From an uncultured Actinomycetes bacterium (GTDB taxonomy: Bacteria; Actinomycetota; Actinomycetes; Nanopelagicales; Nanopelagicaceae), in contig CAIUAO010000008.1 of the NCBI GenBank assembly GCA_903897155.1, positions 1 to 19,036 on the forward strand: a DNA stretch of 19,036 nt, written 5' to 3'. The position numbers and the translations under genes were made by a program. The notes beneath the pieces are model-generated. The model was not told where the DNA came from, did not search any database, and saw nothing but the letters and a program-made list of their open reading frames with translations. Shown one piece after another: positions 14,578-19,036 of the stretch (position 1 is the first letter of the stretch; every line of letters begins with the position of its first letter).

Positions 14578-16173
14578 TCAGTTTTCTGGCTTGCGTCCTT
14601 GACGTAGCAGACCGTAAGTAACCGCATCTTCTAGCGCCATGGCAGATGCTGCAATAACGTTCTCATGAACACCGATAGTGCTCCACGATCCATCGCCATC
14701 ACTTGTTTCAACAAGTACCCGTGTGATTGCTCCGGTACCAAGACGACCTTCTAATATGCGAACTTTGTAATCGGTCAGTTCTAACTTCTCCAGCTCCGGG
14801 TAGAACTTCTTAAGACCAGAGCGAAGCGCAGTATCAATCGCATTAACTGGGCCATTACCGCTTCCCGTTGCCACGATCGTTTCACCGTTAGCTTTGATCG
14901 TCACCGTTGCATGTGAAGTAACCGCGCCATCAACATCGCCATCAACAGTCGTCTTCCAGTCTTGAATGATGAAAAATTCTGCTTTTTTCCCAGCAATTTC
15001 TTCACGCAAAATCAATTCAAAAGAAGCATCTGCTGCTTCAAAAGTGAAGCCTCTAGATTCCATCTCTTTCACCCGCTCAACAACGCGGACAACAACTTCC
15101 TTATCACCGCCAATATCAATGCCGAGTTCTTTTGACTTCAGTTCAATAGAGGCCCGCCCTGCCATTTCAGATACGAGCATGCGCATATCATTTCCGACGC
15201 TACTTGGATCTTCATGCTGATACATAGCGGGATCAACCTTGATAGCACTTGCATGTAAGCCGGCTTTATGAGCGAATGCTGAAACACCAACATATGGTTG
15301 TCGAGCACTTGGAGCCACATTTGTTACTTCAGCAACAGCATGTGAAATTCTAAATGACTCTTGAAGCGCACCTTCTGGCAGCACTTTCTTGCCCATTTTC
15401 AATTCAAGGTCAGCGATGATGGTGACTAGATCAGCATTTCCTGTGCGCTCACCGTAACCATTAAGAGTTCCTTGCACATGTGTAACTCCAGCGCTTACAG
15501 CAGCTAGAGAGTTAGCAACTGCGCATCCTGTGTCATTGTGGCAATGAATTCCAAGGCGTGCTGATGTTTCACCTAATACTTTGTGAACAATGTCCGATAG
15601 CTCGTCAGGCAACATCCCACCGTTTGTATCACAGAGCGCAACGACATCTGCTCCTGCTTCAACAGCAGTGCGAACTACTTCAAGAGCGTATGCTGAATTA
15701 GAGCGGAATCCATCAAAGAAGTGCTCAGCATCAAGAAAGACTCTCTGTCCCCCATCGCGCAAGAATTTGATTGAGCTACGGATCATCTCTAAGTTCTCAT
15801 CAAGATTTGTTTTCAGTGCAAGATCAACATGGCGGTCATGGCTTTTAGCAACCAAAGTAACTGCTGCTGCGCGTGAATCTGCTAGTGCTCGAAGTAGCGG
15901 GTCATCTGCTGCGGCAACACCAGGCCTACGAGTAGCACCAAATGCCACGAAGGTTGCGTTCTTTAGCTTTAATTCAGTTTGTGCGCGGGCAAAAAACTCT
16001 GTGTCCTTTGGGTTAGCTCCAGGCCATCCACCTTCAATAAAGCCAACACCTAAATCATCTAGATAACGAGCGATTGCTAGCTTGTCATGTACGGAGAGAT
16101 TTAAACCTTCTTGTTGGGCGCCGTCACGCAAGGTTGTGTCATAGACATGAAATGAATCATTGACCGGTGTCAT
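14578..16173 (-). CDS. cimA: Citramalate synthase (LeuA-like acyltransferase)
   Basis: Condenses pyruvate and acetyl-CoA to (R)-citramalate, the entry to threonine-independent isoleucine synthesis. The 531-residue protein begins with the DRE-TIM barrel motif YDTTLRDGAQQEGLNLSV (11-28, metal ligand Asp12, Arg16, Asp17), has HCHND (210-214; metal-binding His210 and His212) and NGYGERTGNADL (238-249), a linker with FAHKAGLHASAI, and a C-terminal LeuA-type allosteric domain (about 400-520). FVAFGATRRPG (75-85) and total length match the citramalate synthase subfamily rather than 2-isopropylmalate synthase or homocitrate synthase. Its ATG overlaps the ilvE stop (ATGA) with no clear Shine-Dalgarno, implying coupling; xerC follows after one base. 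Confidence 0.92.
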   Translation of the reverse strand: MTPVNDSFHVYDTTLRDGAQQEGLNLSVHDKLAIARYLDDLGVGFIEGGWPGANPKDTEFFARAQTELKLKNATFVAFGATRRPGVAAADDPLLRALADSRAAAVTLVAKSHDRHVDLALKTNLDENLEMIRSSIKFLRDGGQRVFLDAEHFFDGFRSNSAYALEVVRTAVEAGADVVALCDTNGGMLPDELSDIVHKVLGETSARLGIHCHNDTGCAVANSLAAVSAGVTHVQGTLNGYGERTGNADLVTIIADLELKMGKKVLPEGALQESFRISHAVAEVTNVAPSARQPYVGVSAFAHKAGLHASAIKVDPAMYQHEDPSSVGNDMRMLVSEMAGRASIELKSKELGIDIGGDKEVVVRVVERVKEMESRGFTFEAADASFELILREEIAGKKAEFFIIQDWKTTVDGDVDGAVTSHATVTIKANGETIVATGSGNGPVNAIDTALRSGLKKFYPELEKLELTDYKVRILEGRLGTGAITRVLVETSDGDGSWSTIGVHENVIAASAMALEDAVTYGLLRQGRKPEN

Positions 16174-17258
16174 GAGCTGACTCGAACATTCCAGCCGTGC
16201 TTATCTTCAATTGTTCCATGCTGAATTCCAAGAAGTGTTTCACGAATCTGCATGGTGATCGGACCTGGATTTCCATCCCCTGTCTGCCAGATTCCCTGCG
16301 CGCTCTTAGCTGCGCCAACGGGTGAAACTACTGCAGCTGTTCCGCAAGCAAAGATCTCAGTGATCTCCCCAGATTCAACACCGCTCTTCCAATCTTCAAC
16401 AGAAAGCATTCCTTCTTCGACTTTGTAGCCAAGATCTTTTGCAACCGTCAGGATTGAATCACGCGTGATTCCAGGCAGGAGTGTTCCCGTAAGTTTTGGG
16501 GTAAAGATTGTTGCACTTTTTCCACTGCCTTTTACAAAGTAAAGATTCATTCCGCCCATCTCTTCAACCCAGCGGCGCTCAATCGCATCAAGCCAAACAA
16601 CTTGGTCGCAACCTTGCTCTGCTGCTTGTTTCTGAGCTAAAAGGGAACCTGCGTAATTTCCACCAGTTTTAACGGCGCCTGTACCACCAGGTGCAGCGCG
16701 AACATATTCAGTTGAAATCCATACTGTCACTGCTTTTGAAGGATTGAAGTATGCAGAAGCAGGTGTTGCGATTACTAAAAATGCAGCGCGGTTAGATGGT
16801 CTAACGCCAAGGCCAACTTCTGTTGCAAACATAAATGGGCGGATATATAAAGACTCACCAATATTTTTAGGAACCCATTTGATATCTTGCTTTACAAGTG
16901 CGTCAACTGCATGAACGAAATCATTAACATCAATTTCAGGAAGCGCCATACGGGCTGCCCCACGATTAAACCGCTCGGCATTTGATGTTGGGCGAAAAAG
17001 ACTTACGCCTCCATCTGGTTGGCAATAAGCCTTCATTCCTTCAAAGATCTCTTGGCCATAGTGAAGCACTGAAGTAGCAGGATCTAATGTGAGAGGGCCA
17101 TATGCTTTAAGCTCGGCATCAGACCAACCTTTTCCTTCAACCCATTCTGCAATAACCATGTTGTCGGTGTAATACTTACCAAATCCACCCTCGGCAACTT
17201 TTGCCGCACGATCTGCATCAGGCACAGGGTTAGCATTTGGGTTCAGATTAGTTTTCAT
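16170..17258 (-). CDS. ilvE: Branched-chain-amino-acid aminotransferase
   Basis: PLP enzyme for the last transamination in leucine, isoleucine and valine synthesis, and their reversible deamination. The 362-residue protein is a fold-type IV BCAT of the longer actinobacterial/eukaryotic kind: LHYGQEIFEGMKAYCQPDGG (65-84), YIRPFMFATEVGLGVRPS (138-155), the PLP lysine Lys197 in GGTGAVKTGGNYAGS (191-205), CDQVVWLDA, EEMGGMNLYFV and the phosphate-binding FACGTAAVVSPVG near the C-terminus. GGAG eight bases before ATG supports the start. It directly abuts leuB (TAA-ATG) and overlaps cimA by four bases. Confidence 0.95.
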   Translation of the reverse strand: MKTNLNPNANPVPDADRAAKVAEGGFGKYYTDNMVIAEWVEGKGWSDAELKAYGPLTLDPATSVLHYGQEIFEGMKAYCQPDGGVSLFRPTSNAERFNRGAARMALPEIDVNDFVHAVDALVKQDIKWVPKNIGESLYIRPFMFATEVGLGVRPSNRAAFLVIATPASAYFNPSKAVTVWISTEYVRAAPGGTGAVKTGGNYAGSLLAQKQAAEQGCDQVVWLDAIERRWVEEMGGMNLYFVKGSGKSATIFTPKLTGTLLPGITRDSILTVAKDLGYKVEEGMLSVEDWKSGVESGEITEIFACGTAAVVSPVGAAKSAQGIWQTGDGNPGPITMQIRETLLGIQHGTIEDKHGWNVRVSS

Positions 17259-18293
17259 TTAAAGAGCTCCAGCTAGCGCATCGCCAATTTCAACTGTGCT
17301 GCGCTTCTTATCTCCGCGGACTAAAAGATCAGCAGCAACTGCTTTTTCAACATCAGCGGCAGCCTGGGTTTGTCCAAGATGTTCAAGAAGCATCGCGATA
17401 GACATTACGGTCGCAGTTGGATCAGCAAGTGACTTCCCTGCAATATCTGGGGCTGAACCATGAACAGGTTCAAACATGGATGGGAATTTTCCAGTTGGAT
17501 TAATATTTCCTGACGCAGCAAGCCCAATACCGCCGCAGATTGCTGCTGCAATATCGGTAATGATGTCACCAAATAGGTTATCGGTAACAACAACATCAAA
17601 GCGCTCAGGATTTGTCACAAAGAACATCGAAGCTGCATCAACATGTAAATAGTCAGTAGTCACGCTAGGAAATTCTTTTGCTACTTCATTAAATGTACGT
17701 GTCCATAGTCCACCTGCATGAGTCAAAACGTTGTTTTTGTGCACAAGGGTTAACTTCTTGCGAGGGCGAGCTGCTGCACGTGTGAAAGCGTCACGAATAA
17801 CACGTTCTGCTCCGCGCCTTGTGTTCAAAGATTCCTCTGTAGCAATTTCAGCTTCAGTTCCAAATGCAAGATTGCCTCCAGCGCCAACATATGGGCCTTC
17901 GGTACCTTCGCGGACAACAACAAAATCAATAGGTGCACTCGTTGATAAAGGTGACTTCACACCAGCATGTAATTTTGCTGGGCGAAGATTCACGTACTGA
18001 TCAAAGGCAAAGCGAAGCTTCAGAAGAAGCCCGCGCTCAAGCACTCCGCTAGGAACAGTGGGATCTCCTACTGCACCAAGCAAAATAACATCAGCCTTAG
18101 CAATCTCTGCCATGGTCTGATCTGTAAGAACTTCACCTGTTTTGTGCCAGTGGGCAGCGCCAAGGTCATAGTGAGTTTTATTAAATTTCAGAGAGTGTTT
18201 TGTAGCAGCAGCATCTAAAACCTTTAAGCCTTCGGCAACAACCTCTGGTCCGATCCCATCTCCACCAATAACAGCAATGTTAAAAGTTTTCAT
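17259..18293 (-). CDS. leuB: 3-isopropylmalate dehydrogenase
   Basis: NAD-dependent decarboxylating dehydrogenase of leucine synthesis; the same enzyme also oxidises 3-methylmalate in the citramalate route to isoleucine, which fits cimA downstream. The 344-residue protein starts IAVIGGDGIGPEV (6-18) and shows REGTEGPYVG (128-137), HKNN (185-188, catalytic Lys186), VDAASM (218-223), DNLFGDIITD (238-247, metal-binding aspartates) and EPVHGSAPDIAGK (275-287). It is the shorter actinobacterial type of about 340 residues. GGTGATC before the ATG is a strong match to the complement of the 16S 3' end. It overlaps the serA stop by one base (TAATG). Confidence 0.96.
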   Translation of the reverse strand: MKTFNIAVIGGDGIGPEVVAEGLKVLDAAATKHSLKFNKTHYDLGAAHWHKTGEVLTDQTMAEIAKADVILLGAVGDPTVPSGVLERGLLLKLRFAFDQYVNLRPAKLHAGVKSPLSTSAPIDFVVVREGTEGPYVGAGGNLAFGTEAEIATEESLNTRRGAERVIRDAFTRAAARPRKKLTLVHKNNVLTHAGGLWTRTFNEVAKEFPSVTTDYLHVDAASMFFVTNPERFDVVVTDNLFGDIITDIAAAICGGIGLAASGNINPTGKFPSMFEPVHGSAPDIAGKSLADPTATVMSIAMLLEHLGQTQAAADVEKAVAADLLVRGDKKRSTVEIGDALAGAL

Positions 18294-19036
18294 TAGATCA
18301 CCAAAGTTACTGCGCGTACTAGTTCTGACCCTGTTTCCTTTTGAATTGAAGAGACCAAATCAGCGCTCACGCCAGAGTCAACGGTAATTGCCATAAGGGC
18401 TTGTCCGCCTGCTTCTTTACGCGCAACTTGCATGCCGGCAATATTGATTTTCGCTTTACCTAACAAATTACCCACTGATCCAACGATTCCAGGACGATCT
18501 GAATACTGAAGGAAAAGTAAATGCTCAGTTGGTGGGAGATCTAAATCAAAACCATCAACGCGGATGATCTTCTCAACGCGGCGAATTCCCATAAGGGTTC
18601 CATCCACCACAATTGATCGTCCATCACTTAATGCAGCATTCAAAGAGATCATGCTGCGATATTCCGGACTTTCAGGATCAGTTGTTACGGTTGAACTCAT
18701 ACCGCGATCTGCAGCAAGTCCTGGGGCATTTACATATGTCACAGCTTCAGCGCCAGTTGCAACAAGGGCTCCTTTGAGCGCACTAGTAGCAAGGATGGAT
18801 GAATCATGTCCTGAAATATCACCCTTCACATGAACAGAAAGTGCTGCAGGAAGTTCACCAGCAATAATTGTGGCAATCTGCGCCATCTTTTCAACAAGCG
18901 GCAAACTTGGACGAATATCTTCGTGAATCATGCCGCCTTTAACGTTAATGGCATCAGGCACTAGTTCACCTGCAAGAGCCTTACGTACTGAAACAGCAAC
19001 TGCAATACCGGCACGTTCTTGGGCTTCATCTGTTGA
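18293..19036 (-). CDS. serA: D-3-phosphoglycerate dehydrogenase, C-terminal part (cut by window edge)
   Basis: First enzyme of serine synthesis. The frame stays open to the window end, giving 247 codons; the catalytic NAD domain lies beyond 19036. The visible part begins STDEAQERAGIAVAVSVRKA, the conserved segment at the end of the substrate/NAD-binding region. It continues with the intervening ASB domain (including PLVEKMAQIATIIAGEL and GDISGHDSSIL) and ends in an ACT domain starting near LLFLQYSDRPGIVGSVGNLL and reaching the C-terminus. The ASB plus ACT layout is the long, serine-regulated type found in mycobacteria. An internal GTG at 18961 could be misread as a start, but the upstream sequence is plainly family-conserved. 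It heads the visible part of the leuB-ilvE-cimA group. Confidence 0.95.
   Translation of the reverse strand, partial: STDEAQERAGIAVAVSVRKALAGELVPDAINVKGGMIHEDIRPSLPLVEKMAQIATIIAGELPAALSVHVKGDISGHDSSILATSALKGALVATGAEAVTYVNAPGLAADRGMSSTVTTDPESPEYRSMISLNAALSDGRSIVVDGTLMGIRRVEKIIRVDGFDLDLPPTEHLLFLQYSDRPGIVGSVGNLLGKAKINIAGMQVARKEAGGQALMAITVDSGVSADLVSSIQKETGSELVRAVTLVI

Noticed and set aside
14577..14627. Upstream ATG extending xerC by 17 residues
   Set aside because: It overlaps cimA by 50 bases; ATG 14576 is one base after the cimA stop and gives a normal XerC length.
15590..16066. 158-codon plus-strand open frame opposite cimA
   Set aside because: It is antisense to a fully conserved gene, Ser/Ala/Arg-rich with no recognisable domain; it reflects the codon pattern of cimA.
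1..19036. Mobile elements, CRISPR arrays, tRNA/rRNA genes or defence genes
   Set aside because: No transposase, regularly spaced repeat, tRNA-like or rRNA-like segment was seen; nearly all sequence is accounted for by conserved genes.

Overview
The window is one unbroken co-directional run of housekeeping genes, all on the minus strand, with very little intergenic DNA. Gene content and order (serA-leuB-ilvE-cimA; rpsB-tsf-pyrH-frr-cdsA-rlmN-dxr-rseP-ispG-proS-rimP-nusA-ylxR-infB) follow the actinobacterial pattern. The base composition is much poorer in GC than in typical soil actinobacteria, and the genes are short, overlapping or separated by a few bases. This suggests a streamlined, low-GC planktonic actinobacterium of the Nanopelagicales (acI, 'Ca. 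Planktophila'/'Ca. Nanopelagicus') type. The taxon is an inference; the phylum-level call is stronger.

In the direction of transcription (high to low coordinates) there are two blocks. Block 1 (19036 to 13677) is the 3' part of an amino-acid operon: serA (cut by the window edge), leuB, ilvE, cimA, then the tyrosine recombinase xerC. Junctions are -1, 0, -4 and +1 bases, so translation is probably coupled throughout. LeuB, IlvE and CimA together point to isoleucine made by the citramalate route as well as leucine synthesis. After a 238-base non-coding leader comes block 2 (13438 to 1): rpsB and tsf (ribosomal S2, EF-Ts), pyrH (UMP kinase), frr (ribosome recycling), cdsA (CDP-diacylglycerol), rlmN (23S rRNA/tRNA methylation), dxr and ispG (MEP isoprenoid pathway) flanking rseP (site-2 protease), proS, a TSUP-family membrane transporter, then rimP-nusA-ylxR-infB. 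Gaps in block 2 are at most 50 bases except for a 119-base leader in front of infB. I saw no intrinsic terminator between the genes.

The working theme of block 2 is translation and its support: ribosome assembly (RimP, S2), initiation (IF-2), elongation (EF-Ts), recycling (RRF), aminoacylation (ProRS), rRNA modification (RlmN) and transcription elongation (NusA), with envelope and isoprenoid functions in the middle. The most interesting unexplained DNA is regulatory: the rpsB leader, with an 18-bp AT palindrome and stacked hairpins; and the infB leader, with a perfect 8-bp inverted repeat and two overlapping mini-ORFs behind a strong Shine-Dalgarno sequence. I found no phage, insertion sequence, CRISPR array, tRNA, rRNA or defence gene, and nothing that looks like a wholly new system. 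Five upstream in-frame starts were rejected or one set of them moved downstream (ispG, dxr, rpsB, xerC) on context grounds.
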